A stretch of DNA of 64,000 bases from Iamia majanohamensis (GCF_028532485.1 NZ_CP116942.1:4030001-4094000); one strand, 5' to 3'; shown: positions 1 to 8,110, numbered from the stretch's first letter. The notes: generated from the sequence alone by a model not told the origin. Program-made: numbers and translations.

Positions 1-2
1 CC

Positions 3-731
3 CTGCACGGCGGCCCGGTGGCCGCCCTCGTGGCCCGCGCCCTGGAGGGGGCGCTGGCCGACGCCGCCGGCCCCGACGACCCCGCCTTCGTGCCCGTGCG
101 CCTGGCCCTGGAGCTGGAGCGCCCCGTCGGCCTCGACCCGCTGGAGGTCCGCGCCGAGGTCACCCGACCCGGTCGCTCCGTGCGCAGCGCCGATGCCACC
201 CTCCTCGACGGGGACGGGCGCCGCCTGGCCCGGGCCACCCTCGTGGCCATCCGCCAGCGCGCCGAGCCCCTCGACCTCGGCGCCGCCGTGCTGCCCTCCG
301 ACGAGGCCCCGGCCCCGCCCGGCCCGCCGGCGGCGCCGTCGTGGGAGACCTACCCCGGGCCCGCGTTCCACCGCGACGCCGTCGAGCACCGCTTCGTGCG
401 GGGGTCCTTCGACGAGATCGGGCCCACGACGGACTGGATCCGCCTGCTCCTGCCGGTGGTGGCGGGCGAGGACCCGACCCCGCTGCAGCGGGTGGCGGCG
501 GCGGCCGACTTCGGGAACGGGGTGTCGGCCGCGGTCGACCACGCCACCCACACCTTCATCAACCCCGACCTGGTCATCACGCTGCTGCGCGTCCCCGAGG
601 GCACGCACGTCGGCCTCGAGGCGGTGACCCGGATCGACGCCGGCGGCGTCGGGCTGGCCGAGTCGACCCTGTGGGACGCCCGGGGCCGGGTGGGCGTGGC
701 CAGCCAGACCCTCGTCGTCGACGCCCGCTGA
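3..731 (+). CDS. Acyl-CoA thioesterase-like hotdog protein, 5' end outside window
   Basis: The frame is open from the left edge and begins with LHGGPVAALVARA, the HGG-type motif near the N-terminus of TesB-like double-hotdog thioesterases, so the true start lies upstream. The visible part is about 242 residues and ends VASQTLVVDAR, typical of the last strand of the second hotdog domain. Such enzymes hydrolyse acyl-CoA to free acid and CoA in the cytosol. A GTG at 18 could be taken as a start but would remove the HGG motif. The natural substrate cannot be told. Identification is by motif and fold pattern only. Confidence 0.7.
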   Translation: MHGGPVAALVARALEGALADAAGPDDPAFVPVRLALELERPVGLDPLEVRAEVTRPGRSVRSADATLLDGDGRRLARATLVAIRQRAEPLDLGAAVLPSDEAPAPPGPPAAPSWETYPGPAFHRDAVEHRFVRGSFDEIGPTTDWIRLLLPVVAGEDPTPLQRVAAAADFGNGVSAAVDHATHTFINPDLVITLLRVPEGTHVGLEAVTRIDAGGVGLAESTLWDARGRVGVASQTLVVDAR

Positions 732-746
732 GCCCCGCCGAGCGGA

Positions 747-1007
747 TCAGGCCCTGCTGGCCACCAGGTTGCGGCGCTCGGCCTCGCTCAGCCCACCCCA
801 GATGCCGTGGTTCTCACGGATCTTGAGGGCGTACTCGAGGCACGGCTCCTTGACGGTGCAGGTGCGACAGATCTCCTTGGCCCGGGCCTCCCGGGCGGAC
901 TTCTCGTCCCGCCTCTCGAGGCTCGTGGGCGGGTAGAAGGCGGCGGAGTGCGGGCCGCGGCAGGCAGCCCGGAGCTGCCAGTCGTCGTCGTGTCGCTGTG
1001 CGCTCAC
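747..1007 (-). CDS. WhiB-family iron-sulfur transcription regulator
   Basis: This 86-residue protein has the four WhiB cysteines (C16, C47, C50, C56, spaced CxxC-x5-C at the end), followed by the GIWGG turn at residues 68-72 and a basic tail. WhiB proteins bind a redox- or NO-sensitive 4Fe-4S cluster and act with the principal sigma factor. I chose GTG 1007 because GGAAGGGG lies 7-9 nt before it; a longer in-frame start at 1070 has no ribosome site. A promoter-like pair lies upstream at 1097-1125. Proximity to the ArsA-family ATPase pair recalls the mycobacterial whiB4-Rv3680-Rv3679 locus, so a WhiB4-like role is possible but not shown. Confidence 0.93.
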   Translation of the reverse strand: MSAQRHDDDWQLRAACRGPHSAAFYPPTSLERRDEKSAREARAKEICRTCTVKEPCLEYALKIRENHGIWGGLSEAERRNLVASRA

Positions 1008-1096
1008 AGATGACCCCTTCCGGAGCACCGGGCGGGGGCCGGGGTGCTCCCTCATGGGATGGGAGGGCACGGAGCTGCCCTCTCCGGAGGGTCACG

Positions 1097-1125
1097 ACCC
1101 TAGGACCGACGTCACATGCCGACAA
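1097..1125 (-). promoter_or_regulatory. Putative promoter of whiB
   Basis: On the minus strand TTGTCG (1120-1125) and TAGGGT (1097-1102) are separated by 17 bp, a sigma-A-like arrangement. Transcription would start near 1090 and leave a leader of about 80 nt before the GTG at 1007. The leader holds short GC-rich inverted repeats but nothing I recognise as a riboswitch. Confidence 0.55.
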
Positions 1126-1200
1126 GGGAAACCTTCGCGAGCGATCCCTTGCCGATCGCGAACAGAAGTGCAGGTCAGCGCCGGTCCGCCCGGGGCCGGC

Positions 1201-2553
1201 TCAGTCCTTCCGGTGCCGCTCCCGGTGGTCGGTGGCCGCCCCCTCGAGGGGCTCGACCTCGAGCAGGAGCCCGTCGACCTCCACCACCCGCACCGCCTCG
1301 CCGGCGGGCACCGGCGTGGCCCGGTTGGTGCGGGCCCGCCAGGGGGCACCCCGCACCGAGACGACGCCCTCGGGGTCGACGGCGGACACGGCCTCGCCCT
1401 CCTCGCCGATCATCCACCCCCGCCCGATGGTGGGGGTCGAGAAGCGGGTGCGGACCATGGCCGGCATGGCCCCGATCACGAACAGTAGCATCCCGGCGAT
1501 GCCGACCAGCAGCGTGATCCACGACAGCTCCAGGCCGTCGTAGAGGCGCAGCGAGCCCACGACAAGGGCGAAGGTGCCGACCGCGGTCCACACCCGGGGC
1601 ACACCGGTCTGGACGTCGACCGCGTAGCAGAGCACGGTGGCGACGAGCAGGGCCACGGCCCAGCCCCGCGCCGGCAGCACGGCCAGGCCGTAGCAGCCGA
1701 GCACCGTGCAGCCGGCGCCGACCACGCCGGCCACGCCGACCCCGGCGGTGTAGAGCTCGAACACGATGAGGGCGAGGCCGGCGAGGAGCAGGAGGTAGGC
1801 CACGGCCGGGCTGGCCACGGTGTGGAGGAGCTGGTCGACGATCGGCAGCTTGGAGAACACCGGGATGGAGTCGCCCGCCACCGCCCGCTGGGGCCGGCCC
1901 TCGGCGTCCTCCTGGACCTCGGTCTCCACCCCGTCGAGGCTGATGAGGAAGGCGCCCAGCACCGGGGCCTCGGTCTGGGCCAGGCCCAGCTCGAGCGCCT
2001 CGTCGGCGCCGACGGTGTCGCGCCGCAGCCGCTCGGCGGCCTCCTGGAAGGCGGGGGCCTGCTGGGCCGGCTCGACGACGGGCTCACCCAGGTCGCCGAG
2101 GCGGCTCCCCGGCGCCACGCCCACCCGGCAGGCCACCGAGGCCAGCTGGGCCATCCCCTCGGTGGCCCGGGTGCCCGACGGGCCCACCCAGAGGGCCACC
2201 GGCACGGTGGAGGTGCGGACCTCCTCCACCAGCCCGGCCAGGTCGTCGTCGGAGATCACGGTGCCGTTGCTGTTGGCCTGGAGGACGAGCCAGGCGGCGT
2301 CGTTCTCCTCGGCGGTGGCGATGCTGTCGCCGATGAAGCGGGCCAGGACCGGGTCGAGCAGGCCGCTGACGGTGATCACCGAGATCCGCCCACCGCCCGC
2401 GCCGGCATCGACGCAGGACTCCGTGGGCACGGCCGGGTCGTCGTCCTGGGCGCCGGCCGGCGCCGAGCCGCCCACGAGGAGCAGGGCGACCACGGCCGCG
2501 GCCGCGACGACGAGAGCGCCGGTGCCCCTGGTGGTGGTCGATAGCCTGCGCAT
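1201..2553 (-). CDS. NfeD family membrane protein with degenerate ClpP-like domain
   Basis: The 450-residue protein has a signal peptide (RRLSTTTRG then a hydrophobic run ending APAGA), a ClpP/crotonase-like domain to about residue 230, several membrane segments (about 245-370) and a C-terminal NfeD OB-fold (GWMIGEEGEAV to LLLEVEPLEG). Full-length NfeD proteins act at the membrane with stomatin-like partners. The usual TPGG loop reads NSNG, and the usual serine-containing RAASAG stretch reads RATEGM, so the protease is probably inactive. ATG 2553 has AAGGAG 8 nt upstream; ATG 2559 is too close to it. No stomatin gene is adjacent, and the gene is divergent from the ArsA pair with only 27 nt between starts. 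Confidence 0.85.
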   Translation of the reverse strand: MRRLSTTTRGTGALVVAAAAVVALLLVGGSAPAGAQDDDPAVPTESCVDAGAGGGRISVITVSGLLDPVLARFIGDSIATAEENDAAWLVLQANSNGTVISDDDLAGLVEEVRTSTVPVALWVGPSGTRATEGMAQLASVACRVGVAPGSRLGDLGEPVVEPAQQAPAFQEAAERLRRDTVGADEALELGLAQTEAPVLGAFLISLDGVETEVQEDAEGRPQRAVAGDSIPVFSKLPIVDQLLHTVASPAVAYLLLLAGLALIVFELYTAGVGVAGVVGAGCTVLGCYGLAVLPARGWAVALLVATVLCYAVDVQTGVPRVWTAVGTFALVVGSLRLYDGLELSWITLLVGIAGMLLFVIGAMPAMVRTRFSTPTIGRGWMIGEEGEAVSAVDPEGVVSVRGAPWRARTNRATPVPAGEAVRVVEVDGLLLEVEPLEGAATDHRERHRKD

Positions 2554-2580
2554 CGACATGACTCCTTGGTGCGCACGACG

Positions 2581-3597
2581 GTGAGCGGAGAGGGACCTGA
2601 CGGGTTCTTCACCGCATCTCGGGTCGTCATCGTCGCCGGGAAGGGAGGCGTCGGCAAAACGACGGTCACCGCCGCCCTGGCGCGCGCTGCGGCCGACCAG
2701 GGCCTGACGCCACTCGTGATCGAGCTGGAGGGGAAGTCGGGGCTGGCCGCCGTCTACGGCCGCGACCCCCTCGACTACACCGAGCAGGTGCTGGCCGAGG
2801 CCGACGCGGAGGCGGGCACCGGCGAGGTCCGGGCCCGCACCCTCACCCCCGACGACGCCCTCATCGAGTACCTCCAGGAGTCGGGCCTCAAGCGCCTGTC
2901 CAAGCGCCTGGTGTCCTCCGGCGTGGTCGACATGGTGGCCACCGCCATCCCCGGCATCCGCGACATCGTGGTGCTGGGCAAGGTGAAGCAGATCGAGAGG
3001 GCCATGGCCGCCGGGGCCGAGGGCATGCCCGACCTGGTCCTCATCGACGCCCCGGCCGCCGGCCACGCCATCTCGTTCCTCCGCTCGGCCCAGGGCCTCA
3101 TCGATGCCGTGCGGGTGGGCCCGATCCGGAGCCAGGCGGTCGACGTGCAGGCCATGCTCTCGGACCCCTCCCGCACCCAGGTCGTGCTGGTCACCCTGCC
3201 CGAGGAGACGCCGGTCAACGAGCTGGTCGAGACGGCCTTCGACCTCGAGGAGGAGATCGGGCTGAGCCTCGGGCCGGTGGTGGTCAACGGCCTCTACCCG
3301 CCCCTCGCCGGCCTGGGCACCGACCCCGCCGCCGCGGCCGAGGCGGCCGGGGCCGACCTGGCCGAGGGCGAGGCCGAGGCCCTCGCCGCCGCCGCCGACT
3401 TCCGCACCCACCGGGTGGCCCTCCAGGCCGAGCAGGTGGAGCGCCTGGCCGAGTCGCTCCCGCTGCCCCAGGTGCGCCTGCCGTACCTGTTCGAGGCCGA
3501 GCCCGACCCGGCCGGCCTCGCCGTGCTCGCCGCGGCCGTGCTGGAGGGCCTGGCCGCCGCACCCGAGGTCGAGGTCGACGGGGAGGCCGCACCGTGA
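2581..3597 (+). CDS. ArsA/Get3-like ATPase, first subunit
   Basis: The protein carries the deviant Walker A GKGGVGKTT (residues 20-28), with the signature lysine of the ArsA/Get3/MinD class, and the switch-like motif VLIDAPAAGHA near residue 160. Length is 338 residues from GTG 2581; TTG 2566 and GTG 2569 are alternative starts and none has a clear ribosome site. It overlaps the next ATPase gene by 4 nt (GTGA), so the two are coupled and probably form a heterodimer. Similar pairs in mycobacteria (Rv3679/Rv3680, BagA/BagB) are linked to stress tolerance and resemble Get3. No arsenite pump or ArsR regulator is present, so an arsenic role is unlikely. Confidence 0.85.
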   Translation: MSGEGPDGFFTASRVVIVAGKGGVGKTTVTAALARAAADQGLTPLVIELEGKSGLAAVYGRDPLDYTEQVLAEADAEAGTGEVRARTLTPDDALIEYLQESGLKRLSKRLVSSGVVDMVATAIPGIRDIVVLGKVKQIERAMAAGAEGMPDLVLIDAPAAGHAISFLRSAQGLIDAVRVGPIRSQAVDVQAMLSDPSRTQVVLVTLPEETPVNELVETAFDLEEEIGLSLGPVVVNGLYPPLAGLGTDPAAAAEAAGADLAEGEAEALAAAADFRTHRVALQAEQVERLAESLPLPQVRLPYLFEAEPDPAGLAVLAAAVLEGLAAAPEVEVDGEAAP

Positions 3598-4715
3598 GCC
3601 CCGACGCCCCCGCCGCCCCCCAGCCCCCGGCGGCGTCGCTGGCTGCGCTGGTCGACCGGGCCGAGATCGTCATCTGCTGCGGCTCCGGGGGCGTGGGCAA
3701 GACCACCTCCGCCGCGGTGCTGGCCACCCGCGCCGCCCGCCAGGGACGCCGGGCCGTGGTGGTCACCATCGACCCGGCCCGCCGCCTGGCCGACGCCCTG
3801 GGGCTGGAGGGCATCGGCAACACCCCGACCCGCATCCAGGGCGACTGGGACGGCGAGCTCTCCGCGGTGATGCTCGACACCAAGTCCACCTTCGACTCGG
3901 TGGTGCAGCGCTACGCCGAGGACGACGCCCAGGCCCAGCGCATCTTCGCCAACCGCTTCTACAAGAACCTCTCGGGCGCCCTGTCGGGGACCCAGGAGTA
4001 CATGGCCATGGAGAAGCTCTACGAGCTCCAGGCCGACGCCTCGTTCGACCTGGTCGTGGTGGACACGCCACCGACGCGCCACGCCCTCGACTTCCTCGAC
4101 GCCCCCCGCAACCTCACCCGCTTCCTCGACCACCGGCTCTACCGAGTGCTGACCGCCCCCACGCGGGGCGTGATGAAGGCGGTCAACAAGGCCGCCACCA
4201 CCTTCATCCGGTCGGTGACCAAGGTCGTCGGGGCCGAGGTCTTCGACGACGCCATCGCCTTCTTCCAGGCCTTCGAGGGCATGGAGGACGGGTTCCGGCA
4301 GCGGGCCGAGGCCGTGCTCCAGATCCTCGACGACCCCCGCACCGCCTTCGTGCTGGTGGCCTCGCCCCAGCGCGACACCGTCGACGAGGCCCGCTACTTC
4401 GCGCGGCGGCTGGCCGAGAACGACATCGCCGTCGCCGGGCTCGTCGTGAACCGGGTCCACCCCCGGTTCACCGAGGACGACCCGGCCACGCTGCGGGCCC
4501 GGGCCGAGGAGGTGGCCGGCACCGACCTGGCCGACCTCTACGACAACCTGGCCGACTTCGCCCTCGTCGCCGGGCGCGACGACGCCGACCTGGAGGGCCT
4601 GGCCGAGCAGGTGGCGCCGGCGCCCATCGCCCGGGTGCCGTTCCTGCGCTCCGACGTCCACGACCTCGACGGCCTGGCCGAGATCGGCCGCCACCTCTTC
4701 GCCGACGACGCCTGA
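3594..4715 (+). CDS. ArsA/Get3-like ATPase, second subunit
   Basis: This 373-residue protein starts at GTG 3594 inside the stop of its partner. Its P-loop is GSGGVGKTT (residues 30-38): the first signature lysine is replaced by serine, while the second remains. Other family signatures are VVTIDPARRLADALG near residue 58 and VVVDTPPTRHALDFLDAP near residue 155. A partner lacking the intermonomer lysine suggests an asymmetric heterodimer in which one subunit completes the other's active site. The long basic and hydrophobic stretch around 180-225 could bind a client. The gene is followed by a convergent STAS gene. Confidence 0.87.
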   Translation: MSPDAPAAPQPPAASLAALVDRAEIVICCGSGGVGKTTSAAVLATRAARQGRRAVVVTIDPARRLADALGLEGIGNTPTRIQGDWDGELSAVMLDTKSTFDSVVQRYAEDDAQAQRIFANRFYKNLSGALSGTQEYMAMEKLYELQADASFDLVVVDTPPTRHALDFLDAPRNLTRFLDHRLYRVLTAPTRGVMKAVNKAATTFIRSVTKVVGAEVFDDAIAFFQAFEGMEDGFRQRAEAVLQILDDPRTAFVLVASPQRDTVDEARYFARRLAENDIAVAGLVVNRVHPRFTEDDPATLRARAEEVAGTDLADLYDNLADFALVAGRDDADLEGLAEQVAPAPIARVPFLRSDVHDLDGLAEIGRHLFADDA

Positions 4716-4824
4716 GCCCCGCGCCGGACCCCCGGCGATCCGAGCTGGCCTCCGATGTGGGGGGCAGGGCCCCGGATCCCGGACCGGTTCGCCAGGGCGA
4801 GCGCCGGGGGACGACCTGTCGGTG

Positions 4825-5172
4825 CTAGGAGGACTGGCCGTCGGCCAGGACGGTGGCCGCGGCCTCGACGGTCTCCTCCACGGGCACGATGCGGTCGAAG
4901 CCGGTGGTGTGCAGGAGCCGGGTGAGCGTGGGGCGACCGCAGGCCACGGCCACCTCGCCGCCGGACTCGCGCGTGCGGCGGATGCCGCCGATGAGGGCGC
5001 CCAGCCCGGCCGAGTCCATGAACGGCACGTTCGAGAGGTCGATCAGGAGGTGGGTGGCCTCGGCCACGCCGCCCAGCGCCTCCCGGAAGTCGTTCACCGT
5101 GTAGGCGTCGAGCTCCCCCACGGGGCGGCACAGCGTGTAGTCCTCGGTCGCGGTGACCTCGATCTCGAGCAC
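4825..5172 (-). CDS. STAS domain anti-sigma factor antagonist-like protein
   Basis: At 115 residues this is a single STAS domain. The LDAYTVNDFREAL helix and the FMDSAGLGALI segment contain the serine (S54) that partner anti-sigma kinases phosphorylate in SpoIIAA/RsbV-type antagonists. GTG 5172 is chosen because GAGGAG lies 6 nt upstream; longer in-frame starts have no support. No anti-sigma kinase or sigma factor gene is adjacent, so the partner must be encoded elsewhere. The gene is divergent from a lone receiver domain at 5330, and the two may belong to one signalling module, which is inference. Confidence 0.88.
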   Translation of the reverse strand: MLEIEVTATEDYTLCRPVGELDAYTVNDFREALGGVAEATHLLIDLSNVPFMDSAGLGALIGGIRRTRESGGEVAVACGRPTLTRLLHTTGFDRIVPVEETVEAAATVLADGQSS

Positions 5173-5329
5173 GGGGGTCTCCTCGTCGGACGACGTCGGG
5201 GGGCCACCGGCGCCGGTGCCGGTCCCATCCGGGGTGGACCGGCATGGTACCGGTCGGCCCCGCCCCCGGTGGGGTGGGACGGGTCCCCGCCACGTGGAGC
5301 CCACGGGGGCCCGCCACTAGGGTCCACCC
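5173..5329. other. Divergent intergenic region rich in palindromes
   Basis: The gap between the STAS gene and the receiver gene contains a perfect 12-bp palindrome ACCGGCGCCGGT at 5206-5217 and a further inverted repeat GACCGG/CCGGTC around 5241-5259. These could be operator sites for the divergent genes. A TAGGGT box at 5318-5323 sits 6 nt before the receiver start, consistent with a leaderless transcript. Confidence 0.4.
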
Positions 5330-5755
5330 GTGCCCGCTGCCCGCACCGTGCTGCTCGCGACCGACGCCGACTGGATCGCCGACGACGTCGACGCCGCCCT
5401 GGCCGACGACGACACCGAGATCGTCCGCACCCGGGTGGGCAGCGACGTCCTCGACCTCACCCACGAGCTGGCGCCGGACCTCATCGTGCTCGACCTCCAG
5501 ATCGGCAACATGGGCGGCATGGCGGCCTGCATGGCCCTGCGCCTGGAGGAGGGCGCCGGCCGCCTCGAGCCCGTGCCGGTGCTGATGATGCTCGACCGGC
5601 CCCACGACCGCTTCCTGGCCCGCCGCTCGGCGGCCGACGGCTGGATCACCAAGCCGCTCGACCCCTTCCGCCTGCGTCGGGCCGCCACCGCCCTGCTCGA
5701 CGGCGGCGAGTGGCACGACGGGGTCGACCCGTCGCTCGACGCCGTCACCCCCTGA
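5330..5755 (+). CDS. Stand-alone response-regulator receiver-like domain
   Basis: This 141-residue protein has the receiver layout: acidic residues after strand 1 (TDAD, 11-14), the phospho-acceptor aspartate D55 in LIVLDLQIGNMGG, and the conserved lysine K108 in WITKPLDPF. The usual switch threonine after strand 4 is not evident (PVLMMLDRPHDR), so it is an atypical receiver. It has no output domain and no adjacent kinase. It may relay phosphate or bind a partner such as the divergent STAS system. GTG 5330 follows TAGGGT by 6 nt, suggesting a leaderless mRNA. Confidence 0.75.
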   Translation: MPAARTVLLATDADWIADDVDAALADDDTEIVRTRVGSDVLDLTHELAPDLIVLDLQIGNMGGMAACMALRLEEGAGRLEPVPVLMMLDRPHDRFLARRSAADGWITKPLDPFRLRRAATALLDGGEWHDGVDPSLDAVTP

Positions 5756-5786
5756 GCCCGGCGACACCGCCGCCGTCGCCATCCCA

Positions 5787-5817
5787 TTGGAGGGATCGGC
5801 GGGTGGAGCGGTAACGT
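5787..5817 (+). promoter_or_regulatory. Putative tRNA-Pro promoter
   Basis: TTGGAG (5787-5792) and TAACGT (5812-5817) precede the tRNA by 11 nt. The 19-bp spacer is longer than ideal, so the -35 assignment is weak while the -10 is credible. Confidence 0.45.
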
Positions 5818-5828
5818 CGTCTCCCTCA

Positions 5829-5905
5829 CGGGGTGTGGCGCAGCTTGGCAGCGCGCTTCGTTCGGGACGAAGAGGTCGTGGGTTCAAATCCCGCCACCCC
5901 GACCA
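5829..5905 (+). tRNA. tRNA-Pro, anticodon CGG
   Basis: A full cloverleaf can be drawn: acceptor CGGGGTG/CACCCCG, D-stem GCGC/GCGC, anticodon stem CTTCG/CGAAG with loop TTCGGGA, and T-stem GTGGG/CCCGC with loop TTCAAAT. The anticodon CGG (5863-5865) reads proline CCG codons. The CCA end is encoded (5903-5905). A terminator hairpin follows at 5918-5941. The last 18 nt of the tRNA recur twice downstream, at 5993-6010 and 6099-6116. Confidence 0.97.
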
Positions 5906-6151
5906 CCGCGAGACGACAGGGCCGGCCCCAGGGTCGGCCCTCGTCGCGCCCGTCGCGCCCGGACCCACCATCCGAGACGCCCTGGCCTTCACATCCCGCC
6001 ACCCCGACCACGCGAGACGACAGGGCCGGCCCCAGGGTCGGCCCTCGTCGCGCGCCCGGCGCGCCCGGACCCACCACCCGGGAGGCCGTGGCCTTCACAT
6101 CCCGCCACCCCGACCACGCGAGACGACAGGGCCGGCCCCAGGGTCGGCCCT
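5888..6151 (+). repeat. Tandem array of tRNA-Pro 3' end plus terminator
   Basis: A unit of 105-106 bp occurs about three times. Each copy begins with the last 18 nt of the tRNA (ATCCCGCCACCCCGACCA at 5888, 5993 and 6099), continues with a short GCGAGACGAC link and a terminator hairpin (5918-5941, 6022-6045, 6128-6151), then a region ending GGCCTTCAC. The second and third copies are remnants without the rest of the tRNA. They fill the gap to the next gene, which holds no ORF I believe. The pattern could come from slippage duplication or from successive integration and excision at a tRNA attachment site. Confidence 0.9.
5918..5941 (+). terminator. Rho-independent terminator of tRNA-Pro (first of three copies)
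   Basis: AGGGCCG and CGGCCCT form a perfect 7-bp stem that extends to about 10 bp with one G-U pair. The sequence after it is not T-rich, as is common in high-GC actinobacteria. Identical hairpins recur at 6022-6045 and 6128-6151. Confidence 0.7.
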
Positions 6152-6254
6152 CGTCGCGCCCGGACCCACCCTCCGAGACGGGTCCGGGAGGGCGTGCAAC
6201 GGGCGGTTGACGGGGTCCGACCACCCTGGCCGCATGACCAGGAGGAACCCCATC

Positions 6255-8053
6255 GTGACACCACATCGACGACCCCTCGCCCTCAGCGTGGCCGCCCTCG
6301 CCACCGCGCTGCTGCTCGGACTCGCGCCGGCGACAGCGACGGCGTCGCCGCCCGGACCGACCACACAGGTGACGGCCCCCGACCCCGACACGCGCTGCTA
6401 CGTGGGCCTGTCCCACTCGGTCTTCCTCGATCGCGCCGCGACCGAGCTGGAGCAGGCCGCCTGGGCCGACTCCTTCGCCTCGGGGACGCCGCTCTGGGCC
6501 CTCCCGGACCAGCTGGCCAACAGCGAGGAGTGGCTCACGGTGGTCGTCACCGGCCTCTACCGCGACGCCCTCGACCGAGAGCCGGAGCCGGCAGGGCTGG
6601 ACTACTGGGTCGGGCGCCTGCGCGCCGGTGAGAAGGTGAACCGGCTGGGCGCCCTCGTGTACGGCTCCGGCGAGTTCTACGGCAAGGCCGGTGGGACCGA
6701 CGAGGCGTTCGTCGACGAGCTCTACACCCGGATCCTGCACCGGTCCGCCGATGCCGCCGGCTCGGCCTACTGGGTCGGACGGGTCGGCGCCATCGGGCGG
6801 GGCTCTGTCGCCTCGTCGTTCTTCGCCTCGATCGAGTCGCGCGGCGACCGCGTCGACGCCCTCTACGACCAGATCCTGGGCCGCGCCGCCGACCCCGGGG
6901 GCCGCAGCTACTGGATCGATCGGCTGGCGACCGACAACGACGTCCGGCTGGCCGTGCTCCTCGCCTCGTCGGGCGAGTTCCGGAACCGGGCCCCACGGGC
7001 CTGCTGGCGCGTCGCCGACGTGACCGTCGACGCCGACGACAACGTCCTGCAGCCCACCATCGCAGGGGACGGCCAGACCATCGCCTTCGAGTCCGCGGCC
7101 TCGGGCCTCACGTCGGACGCCGACAACGGCGTCCGGGACATCTTCGTGGCCGGCGAGGGTGGAGCCCTCGTCAACATCACCCCTGGCGGTGACGCCGACT
7201 CGGAGGACCCGGCCATCTCCGGCGACGGGGGCCGCGTCGCGTTCATGTCGGGGGCCACCACCCTCACCGGCGATGCCGACAACGGCGTCCGCGACGTCTT
7301 CCTCTGGGAACGCGCCACCGGCACGACGGTCAACCTCACGCCCGGCGCCGACGACGATGCCTGGGCACCGGCGATCTCCGCCGACGGCACCACCGTGGCC
7401 TTCACGTCCGGGGCGACGAACCTCACGCCCGGCGACACCAACGGCGTCCTCGACCTGTTCGTGGTGACCGGTCTCGACACGCCCAGCCCCACCATCACCA
7501 ACGTCACCGCCGCAGGCGACGCCAACGCCAGCACCACGGCGCCGTCGCTCACCGCCGACGGTCGCGAGGTGGCCTTCGCCTCGGCGGCGTCGAACCTGGT
7601 CGCCGGGGACACCGGCGGCGTGACCGACGTCTTCGTCCACGACCAGGACGGCACGACCACGACGCGCGTGGCAACGAGAGCTCCCTGAAGGCGACCATCT
7701 CCGGCGACGGCTCGACGGTGGCGTTCGAGTCCCGCGCCACCGACCTGGTCGCCGGCGAGTCGGACTTCGGCACCGACGTCTACGTCGTCGACCGGGCCAG
7801 CGGTGCGATCGCCTCCCCCACCCCAGGCGACGTGTCCAGCTCGCTGGCCAGCCTCTCGCGCACGGGGCGGTTCCTCGCCTTCCAGCGTGACGGCCAGAGC
7901 ACCGTGCTGGACCGATCCACCGGTGCGGACCGCCCGATCCCGGTGGTCCCCGGCGGGGAGCCCGAGGTCGCGGCCGACGGTCGGCGGGTCGTGCTCACGG
8001 GCCGACGCGTCGACGGGGCCGTCCAGGCCCTGGTCGCGACCTACCTGGGCTGA
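6255..8053 (+). pseudogene. Secreted DUF4214 / TolB-like repeat protein, frameshifted
   Basis: GTG 6255 lies 8 nt after AGGAGG and begins a signal peptide (TPHRRPLALS, hydrophobic run, cleavage near ATA at 30). Residues about 45-240 hold DUF4214 repeats such as LYRDALDREPEPAGLDYWVG. The rest is a series of about 45-residue repeats built on GDGxxIAFESxASxL, like TolB/PD40 beta-propeller blades. The first frame stops at 7688, but the repeat continues in another frame (ISGDGSTVAFESRATDLV) to 8053. Loss of one G at about 7670 (GTG-GGC to GTG-GC) explains the break. Restored length would be 599 residues. It is either a recent pseudogene or a sequencing error. The function is unknown, probably cell-surface. 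Confidence 0.8.
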
Positions 8054-8075
8054 GCGGCCCGACGGTCGGCGGGCG

Positions 8076-8110
8076 CGGTCCCCGGGGTCCCTCAGCGATC
8101 CCGGGGACCG
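8076..8110. terminator. Bidirectional terminator overlapping a regulator 3' end
   Basis: Perfect 11-bp arms CGGTCCCCGGG (8076-8086) and CCCGGGGACCG (8100-8110) enclose a 13-nt loop. It lies between the convergent genes ending at 8053 and 8092, and the stop codon of the minus-strand regulator sits inside the loop. Confidence 0.65.

Noticed and set aside
2554-3411. N-terminal extension of NfeD reaching into the ArsA gene
   Set aside because: It is antisense to the ATPase, low complexity, and an AAGGAG site fixes the start at 2553.
3594-4715. Arsenite efflux ATPase
   Set aside because: Neither an ArsB/ACR3 pump nor an ArsR regulator is present, and the two-gene heterodimer matches actinobacterial Get3-like pairs.
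5888-6151. CRISPR-like array near the tRNA
   Set aside because: There are only three units, the spacers are as conserved as the repeats, the repeat is the tRNA end plus terminator, and no cas genes are present.
5787-6254. Upstream extension of the secreted protein through the tRNA repeat region
   Set aside because: The frame would translate the tRNA and terminators; the AGGAGG-GTG start at 6255 followed by a signal peptide is far better.
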